A stretch of 64,000 nucleotides of DNA from CAKSHP01 sp045636325 (GCA_045636325.1 JAZTXH010000013.1:43606-107605), one strand, 5' to 3'; shown: positions 16,023 to 25,495, numbered from the stretch's first letter. Notes: generated from the sequence alone by a model not told the origin. Translations and numbers: made by a program.

Positions 16023-16067
16023 AAAAAAGCAGAAAAATCACTTATAAAAGTGGCTTTTCTGCTTTTA
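16023..16067. terminator. Terminator of the Lrp-aminotransferase unit
   Basis: AAAAGCAGAAAA with an inner CACTT pairs with AAGTG and TTTTCTGCTTTT, leaving a four-base loop. On the minus strand it ends in a seven-T run. On the plus strand it could equally end any transcript from 15.9 kb. Confidence 0.85.
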
Positions 16068-16071
16068 ATTT

Positions 16072-17253
16072 TTATTTTTTTAGTTTTTTCACAAATCGCT
16101 GTATACGCACAAGCGCTTCTGTAATACTGTCTACCGAGTATGCATAGGAGCATCGTATAAATCCCTCTCCGCTTTCGCCAAAAGCATCGCCGGGCACAAC
16201 TGCCAATTTTTCTTCTATAAGAAGCTTTTCACAAAATTCAAGGGATGTAAGCCCTGTGCTTTTGATGCACGGAAACACATAAAATGCCCCCAATGGCTCA
16301 AAACATTCAAGCCCCATATCATTAAAGCCTTTTGTTATAAGTCTTCGTCTCCTGTCATATTCCGCTTTCATTTTTTCTATATCTTCATCACCGTTTTTTA
16401 ATGCCTCTATAGCTGCATACTGACTGGTAGTCGGTGCGCTCATAATGGCAAACTGATGAATTTTAGTCATCTGAGAAATAAAAGCAGTATGCCCAAGAGC
16501 ATAGCCTAAACGCCATCCAGTCATAGCATAGGCCTTTGAAAATCCGCTTACAATAATCGTTCTTTCATACATTTCAGGAATCTGTGCTATAGAAAAATGC
16601 TTTTCCTCTGAATATGTAAGCTCTGCATATATCTCATCGGATATAACAACTATATTAGTGTCCTTTAAAACCTCTGCAATTGCTTCAAGCTGCGTTTTAG
16701 TCATTATTGCCCCGGTAGGATTATTAGGATATGGCAGAATAAGTGCCTTTGTTTTGTCGGTTATAGCATTTTTTAAAATTTCAGGAGTAAGAATAAAATT
16801 TTCCTCCTGCTTTGTTTCAAGCACAATCGGCACGCCGCCTGCCAAAATAACATCAGGCTTGTAACACACAAAGCTGGGCTCAGGCACAAGCACCTCATCC
16901 CCCGGTGATACAATTGCCCTTAAGGCAAGGTCAATCGCCTCACTGCCTCCAACTGAAATTAACACCTGGCTTTTAGGGTCATATGATAGCTCAAATCTGC
17001 GTTTCATATATCTGCAGACTTCCTTACGCAATTCCATAAGGCCGGAATTTGATGTATAATAGGTATGCCCGTCTTCTAATGACATAATTCCCGCTTCACG
17101 AATATGTCCCGGTGTTATAAAATCAGGCTCACCAACGCCAAGGGAAATTGCATCCTTCATTTCTGCTACTATATCAAAAAACTTTCTTATTCCTGACGGT
17201 TTTATGCTTGTAACCACAGGAGAAAGAATATCTTCAGGTATAAAATTGCTCAT
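16072..17253 (-). CDS. Class I/II PLP-dependent aminotransferase
   Basis: A 393-residue fold-type I aminotransferase. Signs are GVGEPDFITPGH near the start, YPNNPTGA mid-protein, SDEIYAELTYSE, the Schiff-base lysine in SGFSKAYAMTGWRLGY, and the carboxylate-binding arginine in GFIRCSYA near the C-terminus. It is closest in feel to PatA/AspC-like enzymes acting on aspartate, aromatic or acetyl-diaminopimelate substrates; specificity cannot be fixed from sequence alone. Its start overlaps the upstream Lrp stop by ATGA, so the regulator and enzyme are translationally coupled. The regulator probably senses the amino acid concerned. Confidence 0.88.
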   Translation of the reverse strand: MSNFIPEDILSPVVTSIKPSGIRKFFDIVAEMKDAISLGVGEPDFITPGHIREAGIMSLEDGHTYYTSNSGLMELRKEVCRYMKRRFELSYDPKSQVLISVGGSEAIDLALRAIVSPGDEVLVPEPSFVCYKPDVILAGGVPIVLETKQEENFILTPEILKNAITDKTKALILPYPNNPTGAIMTKTQLEAIAEVLKDTNIVVISDEIYAELTYSEEKHFSIAQIPEMYERTIIVSGFSKAYAMTGWRLGYALGHTAFISQMTKIHQFAIMSAPTTSQYAAIEALKNGDEDIEKMKAEYDRRRRLITKGFNDMGLECFEPLGAFYVFPCIKSTGLTSLEFCEKLLIEEKLAVVPGDAFGESGEGFIRCSYAYSVDSITEALVRIQRFVKKLKK

Positions 17254-17732
17254 AAGGTTATCACGCTTCTTTCGTCGTTTGACTCATAGTCAAAAACAAC
17301 ACCGTAATCCTTATACTTTTTAAGCACAAAATGAGTAGCTGTTGAAATTACAGCATCCATAGGCGCAAGTTTTTCGGAAACGAAAAGAGCTACTTCCTTT
17401 AATGTACGTCCCTCAATAATTACCGCCAAATCAAATCCGCCACTCATAAGATACACGCTTTTGACCATGTCAAACTTATATATTTTTTTCGCGATTTTAT
17501 CAAATCCCTCACCACGCTGAGGAGTAATCTTAAGCTCAATAAAAGCAGACACATACTCCTTCATAGTTTTTTCCCAGTTAATAAGGGTTTTATATCCTAA
17601 TATGGTTGAGTCCTTTTCCAAGGACTCAATGGCAGCAGCCACTGCATCGGGGTTCTCATCCAGCATAACACCAATCTGCTGTGCTGTAAGCCTACAATCT
17701 TTTTCAAGCAATTCCAAAATCTCTTCCATCAT
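17250..17732 (-). CDS. Lrp/AsnC-family transcriptional regulator
   Basis: A 160-residue regulator. The N-terminal helix-turn-helix (ILELLEKDCRLTAQQIGVML) is followed by a C-terminal RAM/AsnC ligand domain. The end of that domain, including KSVYLMSGGFDLAVIIEG, matches the Gly-x-x-Asp turn that forms the amino-acid pocket. The ATG has GGAGGC upstream. It overlaps the following aminotransferase gene by four bases; this pairing is common in Clostridia and Bacilli. It probably regulates its own operon in response to an amino acid. Confidence 0.9.
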   Translation of the reverse strand: MMEEILELLEKDCRLTAQQIGVMLDENPDAVAAAIESLEKDSTILGYKTLINWEKTMKEYVSAFIELKITPQRGEGFDKIAKKIYKFDMVKSVYLMSGGFDLAVIIEGRTLKEVALFVSEKLAPMDAVISTATHFVLKKYKDYGVVFDYESNDERSVITL

Positions 17733-17909
17733 TTTTAATGCCTCCGATACGTTTTTTTTACATTATACTACTTTTTTTAATAAAAGTCAATATAATCAAC
17801 AGATTACCTTTATTTTGTAAAGTTTTTTTCAAAATTTAAAGCCTTTTTATTGCATTTATTTTATAATTATGCTACAATACATATAAATTAACAACGGCGG
17901 TGAATACCT

Positions 17910-18392
17910 ATGAACAAAAAAACTTCAAGCTCAAGATTAAAAACCTTTTTGCTTATTATAACGGCTATAGTATTTTATGCCGTTGCACTCAGAACAATTA
18001 ACTTTTTTGCATTGCCTTACAAAGGAATTATACACTTGCTGTTACTTTTAATAATTGCAGTTTGTGTTTATATTTTTATGCGATACAATTTATATGTTTA
18101 TAACTGCATAATAAAAGAAAATAAACTTGTTTTTATCTCTCGCCTTGGTGAAGCAGAAAAGATTATTGCAAAAGTAGAATTTGAAAAAATTTTATTTGTT
18201 GCACCGGCAAACTGTGAAATTACAAAAAGTACTAAAGCGATATACCGCTATAATGCAAGAAATTCATTTTCAGCCATGGGTGCTTATGTTTTGTTTTTTT
18301 TCGATGAAAAGGGCAGAATTTCAAAGCTTTTGTTTGATGCCTCAGAAAATCTTTTAAAAGATTTAAAAGAATCAGGAATAAATGTTATGTAA
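17910..18392 (+). CDS. Small membrane protein of unknown function
   Basis: A 160-residue protein I do not recognise. Two membrane segments lie at about residues 11-31 and 38-58, joined by a short loop. A soluble C-terminal part of about 100 residues is rich in beta-type sequence (NKLVFISRLGEAEKIIAKVEFEKILFV, given by its Phe-Ile-Ser-Arg and Val-Glu-Phe-Glu anchors). This layout resembles small PH-like membrane-associated proteins, but that is a guess. The ATG has CGGCGGTG upstream. It is a single-gene unit with its own terminator. Confidence 0.6.
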   Translation: MNKKTSSSRLKTFLLIITAIVFYAVALRTINFFALPYKGIIHLLLLLIIAVCVYIFMRYNLYVYNCIIKENKLVFISRLGEAEKIIAKVEFEKILFVAPANCEITKSTKAIYRYNARNSFSAMGAYVLFFFDEKGRISKLLFDASENLLKDLKESGINVM

Positions 18393-18399
18393 AAACCTC

Positions 18400-18437
18400 A
18401 GAAGATTGGTAAATTTAAATCAATCTTCTTTTTTTAT
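18400..18437 (+). terminator. Intrinsic terminator
   Basis: AGAAGATTG (18400-18408) pairs with CAATCTTCT (18421-18429), followed by a seven-T run. Confidence 0.88.
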
Positions 18438-18448
18438 TCTTAATTTTA

Positions 18449-18477
18449 TTGAAAACTCCGTTCAAATATGATATACT
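18449..18477 (+). promoter_or_regulatory. SigA promoter of the NSS transporter gene
   Basis: TTGAAA (18449-18454), 17-base spacer, TATACT (18472-18477). It overlaps a possible upstream start at 18468, which rules that start out in favour of 18510. Confidence 0.75.
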
Positions 18478-18509
18478 TACTTAGTAAAAAACTAAAGGGA
18501 TGTGTTTTA

Positions 18510-19883
18510 ATGGAAAAAAGAGAAAAATTCTCGTCAAGACTTGGCTTTATCCTTATTTCTGTAGGATGTGCGGTAGGTCTTGGTAACGTGTGGCGTTTCC
18601 CGTATATAGTAGGAAAATACGGCGGTGCACTTTTTGTTTGTATTTATCTTGCATTTTTGCTTTTATTAGGTCTGCCGATTATGGTTATGGAATTTTCAGT
18701 AGGTAGAGGAAGTCAAAAATCTGTTGCAAAAAGCTTTGACTTGCTTGAGCCAAAGGGTACAAAATGGCATTGGTATTCAAATATTGCATTAATAGGAAAC
18801 TATCTTTTAATGATGTTTTACACCACCGTTGCTGGTTGGATGTTATCCTACGTTTTTAAATCCGCCTCGGGTGCGCTTATGGGAGTTAGTTCAGAAGGAG
18901 CTGAACAGATTTTTAATAATATGATTCAAAGTCCTGGTGAAATGACATTCTGGCTTGCAGCTGTTGTTTTTGTAAGTTTTGGAATATGCAGTCTTGGTCT
19001 TCAAAAAGGTGTCGAAAGGGTAACAAAAGTAATGATGAGCTGTCTGTTTATTATTATTCTTATATTAATATGCAGAAGCGTCACTTTAAAAAACGCAATT
19101 GACGGTATTAAGTTTTATCTTATTCCGAATCTTGACGGCATTAAGGAGTACGGCTTGTTAGAAGTTATTTTTGCCGCTATGGGTCAGGCGTTTTTCACTT
19201 TGAGCATCGGTATTGGCTCAATGAGTATTTTCGGCAGCTATATTGATAAAGACCGCAGTCTTATGGGTGAATCTATCACAATATGCGCTCTTGACACGTT
19301 AGTTGCCTTTTGTGCAGGCCTTATAATATTTCCGGCTTGCTCAGCCTTTGGTGTAAACCCAGGTGAGGGTCCCGGTCTTGTGTTTGTTACCTTGCCCGGT
19401 ATCTTTAATCAGATGCCCCTCGGCATATTATGGGAAGTTTTATTCTTTATATTTATGACATTTGCTGCTGTTTCAACAGTTATTGCAGTGTTTGAAAATA
19501 TTATAAGCTTTTGTATGGATAAATGGTCTGCTTCAAGAAAGAAAGCCGTTTTAATAAACGGATTTTTAATATTTATACTTTCGCTTCCATGTGTATTAGG
19601 CTTTAATCTTTTAAGCTTTATTACTCCCTTAGGTGCGGGCAGCACAATTCAGGATTTGGAAGATTTTATAGTTTCAAACAATCTTTTACCTTTGGGAAGT
19701 ATGGTGTTTTTACTTTTCTGTACAACAAAGAAAGGTTGGGGCTGGGATAGTTTTATTGGCGAAGCTAACCTTGGTAAAGGTTTAAAATTTCCTAAATCAT
19801 TAAGATTTTATGTGACATATATTCTTCCCGTTATTGTTTTAGCGGTATTTATAATGGGATATTATCAAAAGTTTTTTGCATAA
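18510..19883 (+). CDS. Neurotransmitter:sodium symporter (NSS/SNF) family transporter
   Basis: A 457-residue inner-membrane protein of the LeuT fold with about eleven membrane helices. The sodium-binding helix 1 signature is clear: GCAVGLGNVWRFPY followed by KYGGALF. GLPIMVMEFSVGRGSQ marks helix 2. Unwound helix 6 is visible as AMGQAFFTLSIGIGSM, with its sodium- and substrate-site serines. Bacterial members take up amino acids or related amines with sodium. The frame opens at 18468, but AAAGGGATG and the promoter favour the ATG at 18510. It is a monocistronic unit. The substrate is unknown. Confidence 0.9.
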   Translation: MEKREKFSSRLGFILISVGCAVGLGNVWRFPYIVGKYGGALFVCIYLAFLLLLGLPIMVMEFSVGRGSQKSVAKSFDLLEPKGTKWHWYSNIALIGNYLLMMFYTTVAGWMLSYVFKSASGALMGVSSEGAEQIFNNMIQSPGEMTFWLAAVVFVSFGICSLGLQKGVERVTKVMMSCLFIIILILICRSVTLKNAIDGIKFYLIPNLDGIKEYGLLEVIFAAMGQAFFTLSIGIGSMSIFGSYIDKDRSLMGESITICALDTLVAFCAGLIIFPACSAFGVNPGEGPGLVFVTLPGIFNQMPLGILWEVLFFIFMTFAAVSTVIAVFENIISFCMDKWSASRKKAVLINGFLIFILSLPCVLGFNLLSFITPLGAGSTIQDLEDFIVSNNLLPLGSMVFLLFCTTKKGWGWDSFIGEANLGKGLKFPKSLRFYVTYILPVIVLAVFIMGYYQKFFA

Positions 19884-19901
19884 CCTAAAAATTAAAATAT
19901 T

Positions 19902-19941
19902 AAATCCCGAAGCTTATTTTCATAAAGTTTCGGGATTTTTG
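19902..19941 (+). terminator. Terminator of the NSS transporter gene
   Basis: AAATCCCGAA (19902-19911) pairs with TTCGGGATTT (19929-19938), followed by T residues. Confidence 0.88.
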
Positions 19942-19944
19942 TAT

Positions 19945-19977
19945 AATAAAACGGCATGGCCCAAACGAGCCATGCCG
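19945..19977 (-). terminator. Terminator of tuf
   Basis: CGGCATGGC (19952-19960) pairs with GCCATGCCG (19969-19977). On the minus strand it is followed by TTTTATTATAC. It lies 43 bases after the tuf stop. Confidence 0.88.
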
Positions 19978-20019
19978 AAATTTATAAATTTAAGATAGTC
20001 TGAAAATCAGGCGCGATTA

Positions 20020-21222
20020 TTAACCTTCAACAGAAGAAACAACACCTGAACCAACTGTTCTACCACCCTCACGGATAGCGAAACGAAGACCTTCTTCAAT
20101 AGCGATAGGAGTAATAAGCTCAACAGAGATTGTTACGTTATCGCCGGGCATACACATCTCTACACCTTCGGGAAGAGTGATAACGCCTGTAACGTCAGTT
20201 GTTCTGAAATAGAACTGAGGACGATAGTTGTTAAAGAAAGGAGTATGACGTCCGCCTTCTTCCTTACTTAGAACGTAAACTTCGCCTGAGAACTTTGTGT
20301 GAGGATTGATTGTACCGGGCTTAGCCAACACCTGACCTCTTTCGATTTCAGTTCTCTGAACACCACGAAGAAGTGCACCAATGTTATCACCAGCTTCAGC
20401 ATAATCAAGAAGCTTTCTGAACATTTCGATACCTGTTACAACAACTTTTCTTCTCTCGTCTGTTAAACCGACGATTTCAACTTCTTCAGAAACTCTTAAC
20501 TGACCTCTTTCAAGTCTACCTGTAGCAACTGTACCACGACCTGTGATAGAGAAGATATCCTCAATAGGCATCAAGAAAGGAAGATCTGCTTTTCTTTCAG
20601 GAGTGGGGATATATTCGTCAACAGCAGCCATAAGCTTTAAGATACACTCATATTCGGGAGCATTAATGTCCTGAGAAGAAGACTCAAGAACCTGAAGACC
20701 AGAACCTGTGATGATAGGTGTATCATCGCCGGGGAACTCATACTCGTTAAGAAGTTCTCTGATTTCCATTTCAACTAATTCAAGAAGTTCAGGATCGTCA
20801 ACCTGGTCAGCTTTGTTCATGAATACAACGATGTAGGGAACGCCAACCTGACGAGCAAGAAGGATATGCTCTCTTGTCTGAGGCATGGGACCGTCAGCAG
20901 CAGATACAACAAGGATTGCACCATCCATCTGAGCAGCACCTGTGATCATGTTCTTAACGTAGTCGGCATGTCCGGGGCAGTCAACGTGAGCGTAGTGACG
21001 GTTATCTGTCTCGTACTCAACGTGAGCTGTAGAAATTGTGATACCTCTTTCTCTTTCCTCAGGAGCTTTATCGATCATATCGTAAGCTTCGTACTGAGCT
21101 TTACCCTGCATAGCTAATACCTTTGTGATAGAAGCTGTAAGAGTTGTTTTACCATGGTCAACGTGACCGATAGTACCAATGTTAACATGCGGTTTATTTC
21201 TTTCAAACTTTTCCTTTGCCAT
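20020..21222 (-). CDS. tuf: Elongation factor Tu
   Basis: A 400-residue translational GTPase that delivers aminoacyl-tRNA to the ribosome. G1 reads GHVDHGKTTL, G3 DCPGHADYVKNM, G4 NKAD. The effector region RGITI and the beta-barrel domains, including EMFRKLLDYAEAGDN and NYRPQFYFRTTDVTG, are intact. Length is close to the usual 395-400. The ATG has GAGGAGG upstream. It is the last gene of the str cluster but has its own promoter (21266-21294). Confidence 0.99.
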   Translation of the reverse strand: MAKEKFERNKPHVNIGTIGHVDHGKTTLTASITKVLAMQGKAQYEAYDMIDKAPEERERGITISTAHVEYETDNRHYAHVDCPGHADYVKNMITGAAQMDGAILVVSAADGPMPQTREHILLARQVGVPYIVVFMNKADQVDDPELLELVEMEIRELLNEYEFPGDDTPIITGSGLQVLESSSQDINAPEYECILKLMAAVDEYIPTPERKADLPFLMPIEDIFSITGRGTVATGRLERGQLRVSEEVEIVGLTDERRKVVVTGIEMFRKLLDYAEAGDNIGALLRGVQRTEIERGQVLAKPGTINPHTKFSGEVYVLSKEEGGRHTPFFNNYRPQFYFRTTDVTGVITLPEGVEMCMPGDNVTISVELITPIAIEEGLRFAIREGGRTVGSGVVSSVEG

Positions 21223-21265
21223 TTTAAATGTTCCTCCTCTTTATTTGGATTTTTGGTATAATATT

Positions 21266-21294
21266 ATTTTACTTAATTTTTTTAAAAAAATCAA
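21266..21294 (-). promoter_or_regulatory. Internal promoter for tuf
   Basis: On the minus strand TTGATT (21289-21294), 17-base spacer, TAAAAT (21266-21271), within the 158-base fusA-tuf gap, giving tuf independent transcription. Confidence 0.65.
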
Positions 21295-21380
21295 GATATT
21301 TTTGAAAATTTATGAAATTTTTTTGAAATTTCACAAATACGGCACAAAAACCATATTTCATTTATGCTAAAACAGGAAAA

Positions 21381-23486
21381 TTAGTCTTCCTTCTTAGCAC
21401 GCTTGGAGATAATATCCTCCTGAATGCTCTTGGGAACCTGTTCATAGTGGCTGGGTTCCATTGTGTACTGACCACGACCCTGAGTACGGCTACGAAGCTC
21501 TGTTGCGTAACCAAACATTTCAGCAAGGGGAACATGAGCTGTGATAGCCTGTGCACCTGTTCTTGCTTCCATACCCTGAATCATACCACGACGTGAGTTA
21601 AGGTCACCCATAACGTCACCCATGTATTCTTCAGGAACTACAACAACAACCTTCATGATAGGCTCTTTCAATACTGAATCAGCCTTTCTGCAGCCTTCCT
21701 TGAATGCCATAGAACCTGCTATCTTAAACGCCATTTCTGAAGAGTCAACTTCGTGGTAAGAACCGTAAGTTAATCTTACTCTTACGTCAACAACGTTATA
21801 ACCTGCAAGCACACCTGTAAGCATTGCACCCTGAATACCCTGGTCTACAGCGGGGATATATTCCTTAGGAATAACACCACCAACGATTTCATTAACGAAT
21901 TCGTAACCTGAACCCGGCTCTAAGGGTTCCATTGTGATTACAACGTGACCATACTGACCACGACCACCTGACTGTCTTGCGTACTTATGGTCGATTTCAA
22001 CAGTCTTTGTAATTGTTTCTCTGTAAGAAACCTGAGGCTGGCCAACATTTGCTTCTACCTTAAATTCACGTAAAAGTCTGTCAACGATAATTTCAAGGTG
22101 AAGCTCACCCATACCGGCGATAATTGTCTGACCTGTTTCTTCATCTGTATAAGTCTGGAATGTGGGGTCTTCTTCTGCAAGTTTTGCCAAAGCAATGCCC
22201 ATCTTTTCCTGACCTGCCTTTGTCTTAGGCTCAATCGCAACACGGATAACCGGTTCTGGGAAGTCCATAGACTCAAGGATAATCGGATGTTTTTCATCAC
22301 AAAGAGTATCACCTGTTGTTGTGTTTCTTAAACCAACAGCAGCTGCAATATCACCTGCGTAAACAGTTGTGATATCTTCTCTGTGGTTAGCGTGCATCTG
22401 CAAAATTCTTCCTAAGCGCTCTCTGTTGCCCTTGCAAGAGTTTAATACATAGCTGCCAGAATCAATTGTGCCGGAGTAAACTCTGAAGAAGCAAAGCTTA
22501 CCAACGAATGGGTCTGTTGCAATCTTAAATGCCAATGCAGCAAAAGGTGCATCGTCAGTTGAAGGTCTTTCATCCTCTTCGTTTGTATCGGGGTTAACAC
22601 CCTTGATGTTTTCAACATCCGTAGGTGCGGGCATATACTCGATAATAGCATCCAAAAGCATCTGAACGCCCTTGTTTCTGTATGAAGTACCGCAAAGCAT
22701 AGGAACTATTTCATTGTTAATAGTAGCCTTTCTTAGAGCGCCTTTAAGCTCATCAATTGTAAGCTCTTCACCCTCAAGGTACTTCATCATAAGCTCTTCA
22801 TCAGTCTCAGCAATAGCCTCAACCATCTTGTTTCTGTATTCTTCAGCTTTAGAAAGCATATCAGCAGGAATTTCCTCCTCGCCGAATTCCTTGCCCATCT
22901 CGTCATAGTATATTTCAGCTTTCATTGTCATAAGGTCAATGATGCCCTTGAAAGTATCCTCTGCACCGATAGGAAGCTGAATCGGAACACCGTTAGCATG
23001 AAGTCTTTCTTTAACCATAAGCTCAACATTATAGAAATCTGCACCCATGATATCCATTTTGTTAACGTAAATCATTCTGGGCACGTTATAATCGTTTGCC
23101 TGACGCCATACAGTTTCAGACTGAGGTTCAACACCGCCCTTAGCACACATAACAGTAACACTACCGTCAAGCACACGAAGTGAACGCTGAACTTCAACAG
23201 TAAAGTCAACGTGTCCGGGAGTATCGATGATATTGATTCTTGTTCTGGGGAACTGCTCTTTAGAACCCTGCCAAAAACAAGTTGTGGCAGCAGAAGTAAT
23301 TGTAATACCTCTTTCCTGCTCCTGAGCCATCCAGTCCATTGTACCTGCACCTTCATGAGTTTCACCCATCTTGTGGATACGGCCTGTATAGAACAGAATT
23401 CTCTCGGTAGTTGTTGTTTTACCGGCATCTATATGAGCCATGATACCAATATTTCTTGTATTATCTAATGATATTTCTCTACCCAT
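21381..23486 (-). CDS. fusA: Elongation factor G
   Basis: A 701-residue translocase GTPase. G1 is AHIDAGKTTTTERIL, G3 DTPGHVDF, G4 NKMD. Domain IV includes SGGRGQYGHV and the C-terminal GYATELRSRTQGRGQYTME. It moves tRNA-mRNA on the ribosome. The ATG at 23486 is preceded by GAAAGGAGG. It sits 70 bases downstream of rpsG, the standard str operon order. Confidence 0.99.
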   Translation of the reverse strand: MGREISLDNTRNIGIMAHIDAGKTTTTERILFYTGRIHKMGETHEGAGTMDWMAQEQERGITITSAATTCFWQGSKEQFPRTRINIIDTPGHVDFTVEVQRSLRVLDGSVTVMCAKGGVEPQSETVWRQANDYNVPRMIYVNKMDIMGADFYNVELMVKERLHANGVPIQLPIGAEDTFKGIIDLMTMKAEIYYDEMGKEFGEEEIPADMLSKAEEYRNKMVEAIAETDEELMMKYLEGEELTIDELKGALRKATINNEIVPMLCGTSYRNKGVQMLLDAIIEYMPAPTDVENIKGVNPDTNEEDERPSTDDAPFAALAFKIATDPFVGKLCFFRVYSGTIDSGSYVLNSCKGNRERLGRILQMHANHREDITTVYAGDIAAAVGLRNTTTGDTLCDEKHPIILESMDFPEPVIRVAIEPKTKAGQEKMGIALAKLAEEDPTFQTYTDEETGQTIIAGMGELHLEIIVDRLLREFKVEANVGQPQVSYRETITKTVEIDHKYARQSGGRGQYGHVVITMEPLEPGSGYEFVNEIVGGVIPKEYIPAVDQGIQGAMLTGVLAGYNVVDVRVRLTYGSYHEVDSSEMAFKIAGSMAFKEGCRKADSVLKEPIMKVVVVVPEEYMGDVMGDLNSRRGMIQGMEARTGAQAITAHVPLAEMFGYATELRSRTQGRGQYTMEPSHYEQVPKSIQEDIISKRAKKED

Positions 23487-23556
23487 TAATTCATTTTCCT
23501 CCTTTCAAGCATAATGAATATAGTGTTTTAGTTTTTTTTAAATTTATGCACAGATA

Positions 23557-24027
23557 CTACCATCTGAAGTGAGCAAAAGCCTTATTAGCTTCAGCCATCT
23601 TGTGAGTATCTTCACGCTTTTTAACAGCACCGCCTGTACCGTTAACTGCATCTAAAATTTCGTTAGCTAATCTCTCTCTCATAGTTCTTTCACCGCGAGC
23701 TCTTGAGTAAGCTGTAAGCCATCTTAGTCCTAGTGTCTGACGTCTGTCAGGACGAACCTCAATGGGAACCTGGTAGTTAGCACCGCCGACACGTCTTGCT
23801 TTAACTTCCAAAACGGGCATAATGTTATCCATTGCCTCTGCGAAAACATCCAAAGGATTCTTTCCTGTTTTCTCACCTATAATTTCGAAAGCGTCATAAA
23901 CGATCTGCTGAGCAACACCTTTTTTACCGTCTAACATGATGTTGTTGATAAGCTTTGTTACAACAACACTGTTGTATAAAGGATCCGGTAAAACCTCTCT
24001 TTTTGCTATAAAACCTCTTCTTGGCAC
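23557..24027 (-). CDS. rpsG: 30S ribosomal protein S7
   Basis: A 156-residue 16S rRNA-binding assembly protein. It begins VPRRGFIAKREVLPDP and ends with the HKMAEANKAFAHFRW helix. An in-frame ATG at 24045 overlaps the ribosome-binding site itself (the ATG runs straight into AAGGAGGG). The GTG at 24027, eight bases after that site, therefore gives the true start and the exact family length. It lies between rpsL and fusA in the str cluster. Confidence 0.98.
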   Translation of the reverse strand: MPRRGFIAKREVLPDPLYNSVVVTKLINNIMLDGKKGVAQQIVYDAFEIIGEKTGKNPLDVFAEAMDNIMPVLEVKARRVGGANYQVPIEVRPDRRQTLGLRWLTAYSRARGERTMRERLANEILDAVNGTGGAVKKREDTHKMAEANKAFAHFRW

Positions 24028-24204
24028 TCTTCTTCCCTCCTTCATGATTAATCATAATCACAGGTACTCAGCGATTTTAAAAACCGCCGTCAGCGCGCAT
24101 ATATTGAAATTACACAGCCTTGCTAAAAAGCACAGGTATGATTTATCAGCGCACCAATATTTGTGATTTTTGGCAAAGCCACATAATACTTATTTGTATT
24201 ATTA

Positions 24205-24621
24205 TCACTTCGCTTTTGGTTTCTTTGCACCGTAACGGCTTCTTGACTGATTACGGTTAGCCACACCCTGAGCATCAAGTGTACCACGGATAATGTGATA
24301 TCTTGTACCGGGCAAGTCACGTACTCTTCCGCCTTCGATTAGAACAACACTGTGTTCCTGAAGGTTATGGCCGATACCCGGAATGTAAGCAGTAACTTCG
24401 ATACCATTTGTAAGACGAACTCTGGCAATCTTTCTAAGAGCTGAGTTAGGCTTTTTGGGGGTCATTGTTCTAACAGAAGTACAAACACCGCGCTTCTGAG
24501 GTGCGCTCTGGTCTGTTGTTTTCTTCTTTAGAGAGTTCAAACCCTTTAAAAGTGCAGGAGTCTTAGACTTGAAAACCTTGTCCTGTCTACCTTTTCTTAC
24601 CAACTGGTTAAATGTAGGCAT
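24205..24621 (-). CDS. rpsL: 30S ribosomal protein S12
   Basis: A 138-residue decoding-centre protein. It starts MPTFNQLVRKGR and carries KKPNSALRK and GIGHNLQEHSVVL, the two segments where streptomycin-resistance changes occur. The lysine at each classic position is present, so the sequence looks wild type. The ATG has AAAGGAGG upstream. The gaps to rpsG (177 bases) and to the L7Ae gene (163 bases) are longer than usual. Confidence 0.98.
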   Translation of the reverse strand: MPTFNQLVRKGRQDKVFKSKTPALLKGLNSLKKKTTDQSAPQKRGVCTSVRTMTPKKPNSALRKIARVRLTNGIEVTAYIPGIGHNLQEHSVVLIEGGRVRDLPGTRYHIIRGTLDAQGVANRNQSRSRYGAKKPKAK

Positions 24622-24784
24622 TTAACTGATTCCTCCTTTCTTACAATATTCAATTTTTTATATATAAAGACAACCGCAAAGCGCAGCCACCCCTATACAC
24701 TTAAAATAAACCGCAAAAAACCCGCCGTCCGCTTCTTTATAATTGCGGAAAGCCAATTGCGCTTCTTTAAAACAGCTTTATTTG

Positions 24785-25027
24785 CTATTTCAAAATTACA
24801 ATTATAGCCGCGCCGACTTCAATTCCGGCTGCGTGGCCAAGCTTTTCCATAGACGGAGTATAAATAACTTCAACCCCGTTTTTTACACAGTCAGCCACAA
24901 AGGGCTCCGTGACGTGAGGGTCAGCATCATCTGCAATATATGCTTTTAAAACCCGATCTGCCTCCAATGCCTTTTTTGACTGTTTAACGCCGACACAAAT
25001 GTCAGAGCTTCGTATATCACTAAGCAT
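24785..25027 (-). CDS. L7Ae/L30e-family ribosomal-type RNA-binding protein (YbxF-like)
   Basis: An 80-residue kink-turn-binding protein. It has the family pattern VGVKQSKKALEADRVLKAYIADD, given here by its Lys-Gln-x-x-Lys-Ala core, then EVIYTPSMEKLGHAAGIEVGAA, read by Lys-Leu-Gly and Gly-Ala-Ala. YbxF-type proteins sit between rpoC and rpsL in many Firmicutes. The TTG at 25039 is too close to the ribosome-binding site; the ATG at 25027, six bases after GGAGG, is preferred. No rpoC lies upstream here, so this gene opens the str cluster behind its own promoter. Confidence 0.88.
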   Translation of the reverse strand: MLSDIRSSDICVGVKQSKKALEADRVLKAYIADDADPHVTEPFVADCVKNGVEVIYTPSMEKLGHAAGIEVGAAIIVILK

Positions 25028-25091
25028 TTTTACCTCCAAAATGTGTGCATAATATTCTTATTTTACCGCACATTTCTATCGATACTACACC

Positions 25092-25120
25092 ATTTTATCA
25101 GCTTAGTCAAGACTTGTCAA
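25092..25120 (-). promoter_or_regulatory. SigA promoter of the str cluster
   Basis: On the minus strand TTGACA (25115-25120), 17-base spacer, TAAAAT (25092-25097), about 65 bases before the L7Ae start. A second overlapping solution, TTGACT with TAGTAT, is possible 11 bases further downstream. Confidence 0.75.
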
Positions 25121-25124
25121 GTAT

Positions 25125-25490
25125 TTTTTTTATTTTTTCTTTTAAAACATAATAAGCTTTTCTTTACAATTTTATTTTTATGCATTTGTGATAAAACAAC
25201 AGGTCAATATTTGCACTTTTGCTGAAAATAGCACAGTTTTCCCTTTGTTTATGAAAGTTTCTTCCTTTTTCCTTTTAGAATGCCAGAATATTAATATTTT
25301 TCAAATACTGCTTAAAATTATTAATTTTACCTTATTTAATATAATAATTTATCTTTCCACAAAGGTTTGTTTTTAAAATGTCTGTACATTCCATTTAGAC
25401 TGTATAAGACGTTATTCTCTGACTGCTCGAGCTTCGTTTCCTGAATTATTAGTTATACTTTTTTCACATTGTCGGCTTATGTCAATAATT
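25125..25490. other. AT-rich intergenic region between divergent units
   Basis: About 365 bases with no ORF that carries a ribosome-binding site, no clear hairpin and no recognised motif. It separates the leftward str promoter from the rightward SCP2-like promoter. Confidence 0.5.
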
Positions 25491-25495
25491 TTTGG

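Noticed and set aside
20866..21370. Short plus-strand ORFs opposite tuf and fusA
   Set aside because: Both genes are intact and highly conserved; the overlaps have no ribosome-binding site.
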